From Xylogone sp. PMI_703 (Eukaryota; Ascomycota; Leotiomycetes): 64,000 nt of DNA. Location of the stretch: contig JAJTUQ010000004.1 in assembly GCA_021399445.1 (NCBI GenBank), forward strand, positions 992,001 through 1,056,000. Direction: 5' to 3'. Numbering within the stretch: position 1 is the first letter of the stretch; each line of letters starts with the position of its first letter. The notes under the pieces are model-generated. The model was given only the letters and a program-made list of their open reading frames with translations, made no database searches and was not told where the DNA came from. A program made the position numbers and the translations under genes. Shown here in pieces: positions 24,842-36,963 of the stretch.

Positions 24842-26977
24842 TCAACCACTGTTATATCTGTATTCTAGGAGCAGTCCAACTATGGCATCATTATCCGTTC
24901 GCGCAGCATAAGATAAAGGTGTTCGGCCATGGTTGTCCCTCGACTCCTGTGATGCGCCTTTACGTAAGAGCAATTGGGCTACCTCGAGATGGCCTTTTTC
25001 TACAGCATAAGATAGTGGTGTCCGACCATCATTATCTCGAGACTCTTGATCTGCTCCTTTTCTAGAAGATAGCTCCAGCGTCCTGGTGTGTATTTTCTCT
25101 GCAGAGTAGGAGAGTAATGCTCGACTATCACCGTTTTCGAGTCCATAGTTCAATTCATCCATTAAAAGTAATTGAACTATCTCGGTATATCCTCCCTGTG
25201 CGGCATAAGATAGCGGTGTTCGACCATGGCGATCCTGATGCTCCTTGTGCGCACCATATTTCAAGAGTAGACGCACAACCGAAGCGTGTCTTCTTGTATC
25301 TTTTAGTGCGATACTCAGTGGAGTCCAGCCTCTATGATCTTCAGCTTCAATATTGGCTCCTCTCTCAAGAAGTACTCTCACCACCTCTTCATACCCATTA
25401 CTCGCTGCGATGAATAACGGAGTCCGGCCTTGGGAGCACTTGACCTCGATATTAGCCCCCCTATTGAGTAGTAACTCTACCATATCCAAATTGCCGTTGC
25501 TTGCCAAGCCCCAGAGAACTGGTACTCCGTATGCCAAATTGATATTAACGTCGATATCTTCATGATCGAAAAATAACTTCATCAAGGCACTGTTATCCCT
25601 CTCAACTACAATGGAAAACGCGGTTTGTCCATCTGAATCCTGGTGGTTCACATCGGCATACTTGTGCTTTAGGAGCTGTTTCACTACATTCTCCCGTCCA
25701 TTTTCTGCCGCTATGATGAGTGCTGTGTCTCCCTTTTCTTGTATATTTACATCGACATCGTCACGGGCCAGAAGCGCCTCAATAACCATATCGTGACATC
25801 CTCGTTCCGCTAAGAGGAGCAGCGGTGTATATTCTCGGGTACCATATTTGTTTACGTCGAACTCATTATTCTCAAGAAGGCGTTTTAGAATTGGATTGTT
25901 TGAATTGTCCAATGCCCATGCGAAAACCTGATGAGCTAGGTCAACTGATTTCTGGATATTACGTAGAAGAATATCCAAGGTCCAGTCTGGAAATATATAT
26001 CCAGAAGGATCCAGAATTTCATGAAATAACAAGAATGATATAGTGTCATGAACCACGTGTTCTGGTTGTTCGTAGTTGGTAGGGAATAGGTTGCTGTCAC
26101 GAGCATCTGAAGATATTCCTAGCAATGCATATATTTTGTCGTGTGGATACGTCGCTTCACATGTAGCAAATTTCATTAGGAGCGTATAAAGGTCAGGTGT
26201 ATCACTCCACCAGGATTGTTTCCTCAAATGGCTTGGCATCACATCCAACACAGCTTGCACCCCGCTATCAGGCTCCAACCCCATCAATGACGGCACCATC
26301 GCAAAAATCCGTGTTGAGACGGACTTCAAGCCGCACACCACAGTTGCTCTCCTAGCCTTAGCAACCTCTTGTATAATCCAGACTCTTTTAAACCATGGTC
26401 GTCCTAGGAGGTCCCAAAGACCTTTTGAGCATTGCTTGTGGAGGTTGTTGTCAGTGCTTTCCAGCTGCCTGGCTAACAAGTTCCATTTAGCCCCCTCGGC
26501 CCACCATTTATTGAAACTATTTTCCATAGCGGCGGCTTTTCTATGGAGCTGACTTATCGTATCCATGAAATAATCAGCATCGCTATTGCCCTCCCCAAGC
26601 CAGATAATAACTTGATTGGCGCACTCGTATACAAATCTCATTTGCCCAACTTGGTGACCACGTTCTCTGTGATTTCCCTGATCAATACAAACTGCATCGA
26701 TCCACAAAATTCTATCTTGTTCGTTATATCTCAGGTAGCGCAATGCCATGTGTAAATTTTGAGTCACTTGTGCCGTTTGTCCATTGAGGCCTATTTCAGT
26801 AGACCGCTCCGTACTTCCCCATGTATAGGATAAGGCATCGTAAGGGACTCCTTCAGTATCGTGGAGAAAGGTTTCGAAGATTTCGCATTGAATCTCATCC
26901 GTAAATCCACCTTTCAGAAGACGGATAAGGCGAATCGCATCCTTGGAATGGTCCAGAGGTTGATATTGATAAAGGTC
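24842..26977 (-). CDS. HET-domain protein with C-terminal ankyrin repeats, 5' end unresolved and 3' end truncated
   Basis: One long open frame of about 711 codons. The HET domain shows its three motifs: VPYDALSYTWGS, then ILWIDAVCIDQGNHRERGHQ, then LGRPWFKRVWIIQEVAKAR. A linker with YPHDKIYALLGIS follows, typical of HET proteins. About nine ankyrin repeats fill the C-terminal half (for example GRTPLFIAASNGYEEVVRVL). HET proteins trigger incompatibility cell death after non-self recognition. No ATG is found before the HET domain: upstream of GAC at 26975-26977 there is an in-frame TGA. An upstream first exon ending at a GTGAG acceptor is possible, but I found no donor of the right phase. The 3' end is cut by a premature TGA. 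The gene may be a decaying allele. Confidence 0.8.
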   Translation of the reverse strand, partial: DLYQYQPLDHSKDAIRLIRLLKGGFTDEIQCEIFETFLHDTEGVPYDALSYTWGSTERSTEIGLNGQTAQVTQNLHMALRYLRYNEQDRILWIDAVCIDQGNHRERGHQVGQMRFVYECANQVIIWLGEGNSDADYFMDTISQLHRKAAAMENSFNKWWAEGAKWNLLARQLESTDNNLHKQCSKGLWDLLGRPWFKRVWIIQEVAKARRATVVCGLKSVSTRIFAMVPSLMGLEPDSGVQAVLDVMPSHLRKQSWWSDTPDLYTLLMKFATCEATYPHDKIYALLGISSDARDSNLFPTNYEQPEHVVHDTISFLLFHEILDPSGYIFPDWTLDILLRNIQKSVDLAHQVFAWALDNSNNPILKRLLENNEFDVNKYGTREYTPLLLLAERGCHDMVIEALLARDDVDVNIQEKGDTALIIAAENGRENVVKQLLKHKYADVNHQDSDGQTAFSIVVERDNSALMKLFFDHEDIDVNINLAYGVPVLWGLASNGNLDMVELLLNRGANIEVKCSQGRTPLFIAASNGYEEVVRVLLERGANIEAEDHRGWTPLSIALKDTRRHASVVRLLLKYGAHKEHQDRHGRTPLSYAAQGGYTEIVQLLLMDELNYGLENGDSRALLSYSAEKIHTRTLELSSRKGADQESRDNDGRTPLSYAVEKGHLEVAQLLLRKGASQESRDNHGRTPLSYAARTDNDAIVGLLLEYRYNSG

Positions 26978-27276
26978 TCACCTAAATCCACTTGTTTTCG
27001 CTAGTAAAACTTCCATCACCTCAGGCAACAGCATTAATCAACAGGCTGCGTTGTATGCTCCAAGTACTCCCCAGTATTTCGCTCTCAACAAAAATATACA
27101 ACAACCACTTTGGTTGATATTCAATGCGTTTTCTTATATTTATGCTACCAGGTTCTTTGTATCCGTGAATTCAAATTAATTGAAGCGCAATTGAAGTTTG
27201 TAACATGGGGTTGTTAGTGCGAGTGACATCGGCAAGTGGATTTAGGTTCGATGGAAGTGGATTTAGGTGAGACCTT
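26972..27276. repeat. 22-bp perfect inverted repeat flanking the 5' end of the HET-ankyrin gene
   Basis: The sequence AAGTGGATTTAGGTGAGACC plus TT occurs on the plus strand at 27255-27276 and on the minus strand at 26972-26993. The inner spacing is 261 bp. A partial third copy (CAAGTGGATTTAGG) lies at 27233-27246. The minus-strand copy ends inside the open frame of the HET gene, so a rearrangement may have replaced its first exon. Confidence 0.75.
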
Positions 27277-28558
27277 GATAAAACATCTCTGCAATTTTGA
27301 AACTAGCGACGCAAAGTTAGAATTATAACATAGAGTTGATTGCCCAAACAAAAAGCGTACCTGAGAGCAATCTGAGCGGCAAAATATCAGCGCGTTGCAT
27401 ACAGATACGGCTTAACTAGTTAAATAGTGTGGTCAATCGGCTAGGTTTGGCTCAATAACTGTACAACTGATGATCGTGACGAACGTAGTCCTGGCAGACA
27501 TACGAGCAGGGTCGTCTGTCCTGTCTTTGGAAGAAGTTGAGATCACTTTGCACCCTAATTTCAATAGCTAGCTGTCATATAGATACTATTGTTAGGTCTA
27601 AACACCAAACCATCGCAATCTGCCATTACCTACCTCCCTCACTCAGTCACACACGCCACCCAAACAGAGGTTTAGAAGACCAGCTGTAAGGAAATTTATT
27701 GACATAAAGAACTCATGCGTATGGCAGGTACAAGGACGGAATAACTGTCTTTAAAACGCAATATGGTAAGCGGTGGCTGAGTTTAGAAGTGCAGAAGTCT
27801 GGGTTGGGCTCAGCCTCAACGCCGTAAGGCAGATCCAAGTGGGCGGAAGATGGCAGATTTATCACTGCACTGTCCAGAAGCTGTGGTTATGCCACATCAC
27901 CGCAGCGCCTACCGTCTCTCCGCAGCACTCCCAATGTCGGCGTATTCACCTTTGGCTTGGCTCCCCTGTATGCCACGTATCAATTATTGGAATGGTTATT
28001 ATCGGTCTTTTCAATTCTGCACAGCCCTATACGGACGTTATTTATCGTAAATAGAATTAATTGCAACTGCAGATACTATATCTATTCCTTCTTTTGTCAT
28101 ACATCTCAATACAACTACTTCGGAAATATCACGCTGTAGCCGGAACTTGGTATCTTGGTATCATTTTATTTAGAGCTGCGTCAGCGACGTAAAAGTTGAG
28201 ATTTAGGAACATCCACAGGAGAGTAGAGCAAATCCCGCAGATTGGGTTTTCGGCACATTGTGCTCTAAGTAACTTGTGTAGAGAGCCTATTCCAGGAGCA
28301 ATCGATAACTTGCGATTTTCAACCAGAAGATCTAATGACGACAGGTTTCATGCGGAATAATAATAGCCCATCCAATGTTTGTATTTCTAGGCCTTAAGAT
28401 CGAATTAATAACTCGGAAAGTTTAAGCGGGAATGAGCATACGTACCTTGTAAAAAAATATGATAGAGAATTTCAATATTCGGAGACTTTCTCAAGCACTG
28501 ACGACAGCCAATGTTAAAGCAGGCAAAATGTATTTGAAGTCAAAAAAGAAAAAAAAAA
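27277..28558. other. Intergenic, 1.3 kb, no recognised gene
   Basis: AT-rich with short open frames (27773-28054 and overlapping) lacking motifs. Nothing supported. Confidence 0.4.
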
Positions 28559-28641
28559 TGCCCATTCGCGGAATCGAACCGCGGATCTTCTCATTCCGTA
28601 GTAGATACGAGTGAGACGCTGTACCACTAAGCCAAACGGGC
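28559..28641 (-). tRNA. tRNA-Thr (anticodon CGT) with an 11-nt intron
   Basis: Minus strand. The acceptor GCCCGTT pairs with AATGGGC, and the discriminator is A at 28559. The A box is TGGCTTAGTGG. The anticodon stem TCTCA/TGAGA encloses C-T-CGT-A, an intron of about 11 nt (TCTACTACGGA) and A. The T-arm CGCGG-TTCGATT-CCGCG is perfect. A long T-run follows on the minus strand (complement of about 28545-28558) as terminator. The intron position after nucleotide 37 is the usual one. Confidence 0.92.
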
Positions 28642-29475
28642 GAGCATATTAACTCATTTACAAAGATACATATTTTACTTTATAAAATCAAGCCCACTTC
28701 TTAGCCGGCAACGATTTGCTTAAACATTTTCATCTCTAAGACGCGATTTATTTCCTATACTTTGATGCCTCTTTGACGCTCTATCTAGTCGCACCCCTCT
28801 CTGGCAGAGCCCCGTCGAACACGTCGAGATGAACGCAAGATTGTGGCGCGCATGCTAATTTGTCACAGTTCTCGGAGCTCGCTAGCGGTGGGGCTAGAGT
28901 TGGAAAAATAGGGACTTCGGGGACTGCGGGGGCGGAGAGACGCCTGACTCCCGAGTGAAAGGTTGGATACTGGGAAATGAGTCCAAGTAGATGGAGGAGT
29001 GTGGAGGTATGTAAGTGAGGATCCGGTTTACTAGACGTCGAACTGATGTTGAACTGAACTTCTGCGGCAGTCCATACTAGTGCGACCTTTATAGTAGGCT
29101 CGTCGTTCGCGCTCACATCGATGCGGGAGATTGGGTTGTTCTCGTACACGCCGGAGCAGCGGTTGCTGCGATGGCGAGCACGGAACGCGAGGGACTGCCT
29201 TGTATCGACTATGATGCGGATTATCTGGTGGAATATATAATATTTATATACTTTATTTGTATAATATCACAACTGATCTATATGAATTAAATAAAATTCT
29301 AAATATTGGTAGTAACGTATCTTCAATCAAACGGTACCTTAGAGTTACTCTTGAATTTCAGCTCGCCAAAGGTTATGCTATCTCTCTCTCACTTCCACCT
29401 TGTCGTTTGAATGGGCTTCTCAAGATTGTATCCGAACTGCTGAGATAAGTGGAAAGGACACCTCCGAACAGCCTT
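28642..29475. other. Intergenic with a GC-richer patch, no supported gene
   Basis: A 122-codon frame on the minus strand (28781-29149) lies in GC-richer sequence but has no recognisable motif and low-complexity Pro/Ser content; not called. The part after about 29430 is 3' flank of the regulator. Confidence 0.4.
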
Positions 29476-32400
29476 TCACAAGTCCCATCCTGACTGATGT
29501 CTGTGGAATATCTGCAATGCCTTTCCCATAACGCCACACAAAGGCCACCTATCAGAGGCACAAAGGACTCGTGAACCCTCATGAATAAGTCGACATACAC
29601 CATCTGAGCCCATAATACTGCCTACGCCAGCCAGATAAGGCCGCATCCTCGCGCCATCTTCCACCCAGGATTGTTCAACTTCTCTGCTGAGATGTTGATC
29701 GAGACGGATTGTGGAAGTGGCGACATGTTCAGATCCATTGCCAACAGTCTGGCTGCTTAGACTCGGATGTAGCCCTGCAATTTCACCATAGATCCAGAGG
29801 CTCAGACAAGCTACCAACATCGCACGGCCCTCGTAGTACCCGTGCATGTTTGAGTGTCGAATGTCACCGAAAACTCGACCTGCGCGGAAAGTAACTTCTC
29901 GAGCCTCTCTACCGCGTTGTTGGACCCAAAGTCTGAGCCGATTCCGACAATGAGATATGTCAAGACTTGTGACTCGGTAACCACCATAACAGAAGAGCTC
30001 CCCCAGCGGTATGCCAAGAACAATCCCAATCGTATGATAATGATGAAAGACTGCAGACTTTAGGGAGGACACTCTATGTACCTCCTCATTTTCAGGACAT
30101 AGAATTCGCAGATATTCCAAAGCTTTACGATTGCCTGCGAAGATATCTGGTACTGGTTCTATCTCTGAGCCATACTGTGTGGTTTCATGCGTGATATCGG
30201 ATTGAAAGTCAAACCCTTCTTCAATACTATGTCGAAGTTCAAGAGCACTTCTGAAGATACCTAGTACTAGTAGAAGAATGGCAAAATCGCCAAGACTATG
30301 CCGGCGAGTTTTGGTCCTGTAGAGATGCTTCAACTCCTGTCGGATACTCAACGGTTGATAGACGCCTTTGCAATCATTGTTAGTGCCTGATCGACTGAAT
30401 GAAAAAGATTAGGACGATAGCTTCTAAGGGAAAACTCACTATTCTGTTTGAAATATGCAGCCCACGCAGCGGCCGTAGGAGCATGCCACAGGCTTTCAGG
30501 GCTTGGCAGACGCACCCGGAGTAAATTAGTAGGAAGAATTGGTGGTAGATCAAAAAACAATATATACTGGCTGTCAACGAGCTACTGGTAGGAGGTTGAT
30601 AAACCAGATTAGTCCGACTGTAAACATAATTTCGTGAAATCTGTGTATCAGACTTACCCATAATGCATATGCTAACCGGCGCATACTCTCTCCCTGTATC
30701 CATGATTTCCATGACTCCTCATATGGCTGTTGCAGGTTTGATAAATCTTCATGTCGCCCAGACTCATTAAAGCAGTTTACTTGTCGACATATCGAGGCGA
30801 GAAGACTTCTCATGGATTGAGCAGACGATATCAGTCTCAAGTCTTTGGAAAACTGCATGCCTATTTGATTCAATAATCCTGCCTGGGCCAGCCATGGTTC
30901 GCATGTGGAGCTATAATCCTCCTCGATCTAAATTATCTACATGAGATTCTCATTCTATTGGCTTCTACGTACTGCGGATAATCTGGGTGGTTATATACAC
31001 ATACCGTGGCATAAAAGGCACGACGAACAAGCTCCTGTAGAAGATCCACGCACTCTCCTGCTGCTGAGATTTGCGAGAAACGACATCCCATTGCTATTAC
31101 CGCTAGGACTAACAACCAATGCTCAACAGCGGGATCGAAGCTCGGTTGATGAAGGAGTGGAAAGAGCGGATTGAACTCCTCGAAGAAAAGCTGCATAAAG
31201 GCGTTGCAGGCAGCGAGAGATGGAAAGCTTCCCGTCGCAAATTGGATGTATTGATCATGAGTTTTGTTGAATTTTTTGAACTTTCCAACAATTCGATCGT
31301 AGGTTTGATGTGGTAAATATCGTACGTGAGCCAGATTTTCTGGCTCCCAGATGTGATCACCGCTCTCAGAAGTCAATACTGGCGAAAAGGCCCCCATTAG
31401 TGGAAGACAATGAACTTTTTCGGCCCTGGCACTTGAAATTCTCGAGTCTCGACCCGTAGCATTGGTCTGGATGTTTCCAGCCGGATTACGTAGGTGACGT
31501 CGATGAGCAAATGTCTTCTGCAAATAGTCGCCGAATCGTAGACGCTGTCCCGCTTGCGGTTCTGGACTAGATCTCGCATCAAGGAAGGTCGGGACGGGCG
31601 CGTCCGACACACTCTGGTCAAGGTCAGGTTCTGAAAGGGATGTTTCACTCTGTAGAAGTTGAGCCTGCTCCGGAGATGCAAGGAACCCAAAGTCGGCGTA
31701 TGGCCCCTGGTAAAGCGGAGTTAAGTACTGAGGATCATCCCAAAAAGCTGTTTCTTGCGCGGTTGGACAGAAGGGATAGAAGTCAGATAGCTGATCAATG
31801 GCTGTACGGCCTAGAACGGAGTTTTCGGGCTGTACCCCAGCTTGTTTCAAGGCAGCTAAAGATGCCGAGACCGACGTATCGTCTGGAGAGTTTTCTAAAC
31901 TGGGAACTAGCTCGTAGATACCTTTGGCTCTGACCAAATCCGGTCCTGAAATTGCGTTCCCATCTAGTGGAACGGTTGGAAAATCGAGAGAGCTGTCGTT
32001 TTCCTCATCATATGTGGCCGTTCGAAGCGGTTGCGAGGTGATAATTTCTTGGGCCTCAGGAAGAGCATCGATGGCCGGATCAGAGATTTGCTTTTGAGTT
32101 TCGAGTAGCTGTGGCATACTTGGTTGCTGGGAATACTTGTCAGAGAGGCACAATATCATTCAACAGACTTCGCTCCAGTTTGGTTACTGGCTCACCTTTG
32201 TGGTGGAGGACCCCGACAGGTCATACCGGCATGCATGGTTCTTCGACTGACAGCGGCTGCATGGACTTTTGCCATCGCAGCGCAACTTAGATTGAGAGCA
32301 AGCGCAGCAGGCATGCTTAATCCTACGCTTCGAGCCATTGAGTGAGAGGCGTTGGTCGTGAGGTCTATCATGCACTTTCAAATGCCGTTGCAGTGTATCT

Positions 32401-32595
32401 CTGAGGTTGAGCGAGAAAAATTCAGTATTGATATGTACAAGCCACCAAAGCAGAACGATCTCACCTTCGTGAGAATCCAAGTTCGCACCGAGGACAGGCA
32501 AATGGACGATGACCGAGGTGACGCAGCTTGTGCCTAGAGAGATGTTCGGCACGTTGAAATCCAATACCGCACGCATCACAGGTATGGCGAGCCAT
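29476..32595 (-). CDS. Transcription factor with two C2H2 fingers, a Zn2Cys6 cluster and a fungal-specific TF domain
   Basis: Complement of join(29476-30386, 30440-30581, 30658-30927, 31005-32135, 32196-32400, 32465-32595) gives 929 aa. Finger 1 uses C6, C9, H22, H26 (CDACGIGFQRAEHLSRH). Finger 2 uses C34, C37, H50, H54. The binuclear cluster uses C75, C78, C85, C91, C94, C101. An acidic/Ser-Pro linker follows, then the fungal_trans middle-homology region (FEEFNPLFPLLHQPSFDP; RRLAYALW-LVDSQYILFFDLPP). Introns of 53-77 nt, and the acceptor at 30582, were chosen because they restore the LVDSQ motif. This C2H2+Zn2Cys6 architecture is known in Pezizomycotina; targets are unknown. It probably acts in the nucleus and may control nearby or distant genes. 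Confidence 0.9.
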
Positions 32596-33211
32596 GGCTA
32601 TTGCAGTCACAGCTGTAGCAAGTAGGTGCCAGTAAGCATGGTAGTTTTATATTAACTGAGGTACCGGAGGAGCGAACGGGCACAAGGAAGTCGCGGTGTA
32701 GTGCGGGGTGCGGTTACTGGGGATGACTTCCTATTTGGCTTTTCGGAGTGGCTGGACTTATACCTCTCTCCCGGCTAGGTTGCGCTGGCTGACACAGCAC
32801 CCTGATATATCTGCACGAAGATCTAAGACTTGGGGATTTGAGCACTGATGGTATTGATATAGAAGCGTTTAAGTTGAGGATGAGAGTAATTGCTATTGTT
32901 TTTGGGCATAAGGAAGATACGACCTAGACATACGTGTTACTGATGGTATGACCACGCAACTATTACCTTGGCTAGGCACATATGGAATCATTCAAAAGTC
33001 AGCGGTAACGGCTTTCAGAAATAGTACAGCACCAAATTTTCATAATATCATTTTTAGTTCTATGGTTTTTGATTGATAGACAACATCAAACGAGGGCCTT
33101 CTAGGAAAAAATCGCAGTTCTCGAAATAAATACCCTCAAGAGCATGACCATCTTGATCTCTTGAGTCAAATTGATACGCATTCTATCATAGCTAGGTCTG
33201 ACTAGGCAACA
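32596..33211. promoter_or_regulatory. Upstream region of the dual-zinc-finger regulator / 3' flank of the hydrolase gene
   Basis: 616 bp between the stop of the CocE-type gene and the start of the regulator. No motif recognised. Confidence 0.35.
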
Positions 33212-35465
33212 CTAGACTATAGGCAAAACCACATAATTCTCATACTTTGGACCAATGTGAATCGTATTTGTTCCACCTAGCTTTTGTGCATTCCTACCGC
33301 AAAAAATTAGATTTCGCACGTTAGTACTGACCTAAGTTTTGCGTAAAAGGTACTAACAGGGAGAGAGGAGAGAAAATTGAAATACATACCGATCAACGGG
33401 ATCATTGCACGTGAACCAAGAGCAACCTTCAGGGTCCTTGGCCGTGACTTCGAAAACAAGACGCTCGCCCACCTCTACTACCAAATTCGTAGGCCATAAC
33501 TCGCATTGAAGATCATAGACCTCGCCGTTCTTGACATCCTTTCTTTCACTCCGCTTGTGACTAAGCACAGGGAATGGGAGCGCGGCTGCGATCTCGGGAT
33601 ATGGCTTGGGATCTAACGTGCGATGAGAGGCGCGAATCCAGCCAAACGTGACGGGTGTAGGATCACCCTGGCTGCCCGAGAACCAGACCTCATTTCCTGT
33701 TTTATCATATTTGCGGAGAGCGAGGAAGACATCGATGTCTGCAGGCGCTTCTCCCTTATGTTCAGACAGGCTGATGGAAAGTCGAGCACTGGGATGCCCG
33801 CAAATTTCATACTCCTTGGTAGCTGGGGCTGTTTCGAATTTAAAACCGTCGCCACTGGAAAGTATGATGAGTCAGGAGAACAGACTGTAGTCATTAAATT
33901 AGAAGAACTCACGTGAGGCCCCTATAGGAAAGTTCTCCCTCAACGGAAGGTTTGCTCACACCTAGAGTTTTATTCGGGTGGAGGTAGATCGTCTCGTACT
34001 TGGTACGCGCGGGAGGCCACTCTCTCTCATCGCGCCAGGAATACGACTCAGACTCATCAAGGACTCCTATATCTGCCGCACCTCTACGCACGGCAAACCG
34101 TACTGGTGCTTGCTTACCCGTCTTCCAGCCATCGTAATCATTGTCCTTCAGGAAAGAATCAAAGAAGGACAGCATTGTGTCAACGTATGGCGAAGTATAG
34201 AATGGCAGGTCATGGCGGCCAGTATGGATTCGCAAGAATTTATGCTTAGAGCCAGTACGCATGAAAGATATAACATTTCCACGAAGATGAAGATTAATAC
34301 CGCCCTACGGCAATGCAATGTAAGCTGGGTGGCCACGATGATGTGTGAGGGACAGATTATTACCCAGTTACCGGCGCTGAGAACGGGTACCTCGATTTTG
34401 GAGTAATCCTCATGCACCATGCGGTCACTGAAGAAATCATCGTCGATGAACTCATGCGCCGGATCTCCCAGGACAACTGGCATATCCTCTCGGTTATCAC
34501 GAAGTTGTTCCTCGGTCAATTCACCCTCTGGTGACATGGGGCCGAAGTTGTCTTTAGCCCTGTCCCGGCTGCCATATTGAATACGCACTACCTGTCGAGG
34601 GAACCAGCGAGACCACATCTAGTTTCTCAGTCAGTCACTGGTTCAACATGTAGTTATTGCAATCTCTGGCTTACTGTAGATGTAATGCCGCCGTGTCTGG
34701 CAGCCTCGCGATAGAAATCACCAAAACCTTCCCAGGGACAGATACAAGCCAGACCACGAGGTTGGCGTGCAGCTGTAGGCCACTACAACCAGACGACAAC
34801 TGTTAGAAAAACGACATCTACCATCAATAATTCGGGCCAATATCTACTACCTGATTGCTGCCAAGATAGGAGATACCCGCCAAACCAACTTTCCCAGTAG
34901 ACCAAGGTTGGTCTGCAGCCCAAGAAATCATTTGAGCGTAGTCTCATTACAAAACAGTTAGCTGCAAGGGCAGGTTTGCAAGGCATGAAGAACAGACAAA
35001 TACACACCATCGAAATGTGAGCTGCACCAAGTTTTCAAGTAGCCTGGCGACTGGCTGGAACCGCGATGGTCCCAATAGACCAGGGCGTACCCGCGAGGAC
35101 ACCACCAGGCCGGGGAGGGCGCTTCGAATCTCAAATGGTTGCACGCATGTTCCTCTGGGACCTGATTCCCTGAGTGGGCGTACTCGTTGCATTTGCGATA
35201 GTCTCTGAAAGAAGAAATTCTCAGCTTCTGGAACGGTATAAGCTGCGCAATGGAAGTGGTATCCTTACGTGTCTTTACCGTAGGGTGAGGAAGTCATGAG
35301 GACCGGCCATTTCGGGCCCTCGGTGCGAGGCAGATACACATTGAGGCGGATCCTGGCGCCGTCGTTCAGCTCGACTTCTTCGTTGATGCGCGCGAGATAG
35401 CGGCTGTCGCTTTCGTCTATGGTTAACAGCGAGCCGAGTGGTTTTAAGGGAGGAATGTAGACCAT
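33212..35465 (-). CDS. CocE/NonD-family hydrolase (X-Pro dipeptidyl-peptidase S15 fold)
   Basis: Complement of join(33212-33293, 33390-33854, 33913-34304, 34364-34618, 34675-34782, 34851-34942, 35008-35204, 35269-35465) gives 595 aa. The eight exons join in phase at every junction. The N-terminal alpha/beta-hydrolase part shows PVLMTSSPYGKD, YWDHRGSSQSPG and the nucleophile elbow GISYLGS. A helical cap follows (WEGFGDFYREAARHGG). The His-containing segment is IHTGRHDLPFY. The C-terminal jelly-roll domain contains SARLSISLSEH and ends with GGTNTIHIGPKYENYVVLP. Family members hydrolyse acyl esters or amides, with cocaine esterase and X-Pro peptidases as examples; the fungal substrates are mostly unknown. 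No secretion signal is evident. Confidence 0.92.
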
Positions 35466-36963
35466 TTTGAGAAGCTGGTTGAAGCAGGTTTGAGTTTGGT
35501 ATACTGTATGGTGGAGAGATTGGGAAGATTCTGTACCAATTCGTTCTCTATGACCACCTCGACGCTCCCATCACACACATACTTATATGGACACTTCACC
35601 CCATCCAGCCCTAACGGCTCATGATGCCACCAGCAGTTCATAAGAGATCTGCTGCGCCCCGCAACCTTGTTCCCCGCGTGGGGTAGAAGACGGGGCCGAC
35701 GATGTCCATCTCTACAAAGAAGCTGAGTAGTAGAGGCTGGTCCATTCATGCAGGTACGCGTACAAAAACATCCCCGCAACCCCCCCGGCTGGCAGAGTCG
35801 CGACCCGATGCCAGGATCTCTCCGCTCCTCAGCGCCTCAGCTCTTCGGCCAACTTGCCCAGCCGCGATCTCCAATCTCCACCTCTTTCGCCGTCCCGATG
35901 AAGCTTCCTGGAGAAAGTCCAGCTACCAGTATAACCTCACCCTGAAGGTCTTCCAGTAACTGGAAGGGAAATTACTCCGTAGTGTATATACAATGAGCTG
36001 ACCGTGCCAACAATGGCCACCTCCATCTGAATTCTGCCCCTACCTCTTCGTGTTACTCAAAATGGTAATTGGTAAACGGCGTCTCTTTTAAGTTACAATC
36101 TATATACATTACACGTACGGATTCTCGGGTACTCCTCATCATCCCAGCTCTACCATAGCACTCACACCCTCTCGTTCACAGTACTATCACCAATTCTTTA
36201 TAACAGCATATCCGTATCGCTACGTCTGGAATCACTATAAACTGATAACCAGAGGAACCATATTACCGGTAGTTAGTGCATAGATAAGTCAAATCAGTTC
36301 ATATTTACTACTCCTGTTCGTTGATAACGAATAATGGAGATACTCTCTCGGCTCTCCGCGACTCAATTGCATTCTCTACATGCATCGTCTATTTTTAGAT
36401 CTTTCCGATACCTACTGGACAAGCCGTACAAAGGATAACCAAGCCTACCGTTTGCCGAACCTTAGAACTCTATTCCTGATCTATCAAGTATTTACTTAAC
36501 TTTTCTCTGCTGTAATGAGCATTGGCTAAATACACATGCTATTTGCCTATTATGAATAAGTTCCTTTTGTTAGGAACCGGAACAAGGAGATCATGTGATA
36601 CCGTGGCTGTGCCACTAGATATAACCAGTTAGAGTTAGAAGCCGACTTCTATTCACGGAACGGTCCTTTGCCAGCCGCATAGCTTAATGTATTTTATCCA
36701 CCTCAACATCACCAAGAGGGCCACGAGAACATCGGTATAGTTCCATTAGAACACGTTTAAAGGCTTTCTCTACCGCATACATGGTCGAGATACAGCTAAC
36801 CTGAATTGTGCGAGACGTAAGCGCAATTGATCTTCTGTTAATTCATTCTCTGTGGTCGCACTAGATGAGTAGAGCGCTTGTTGACAGTAAGCGCTTGAAC
36901 TTAGAAGGGGGTGTCTTTACTTTCACACAGAGTCCCAAACATTGTCTATGAATTGATGCAGAA
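35466..36963. promoter_or_regulatory. 1.5-kb divergent intergenic region, hydrolase / NLR gene
   Basis: No coding signal with motif support. It holds the promoter of the minus-strand hydrolase (near 35466-35800) and that of the NLR gene (near 36600-36960). Confidence 0.4.

Noticed and set aside
28781..29149. 122-codon frame on the minus strand in a GC-richer patch
   Set aside because: No domain, low-complexity content and no splice or neighbour support.
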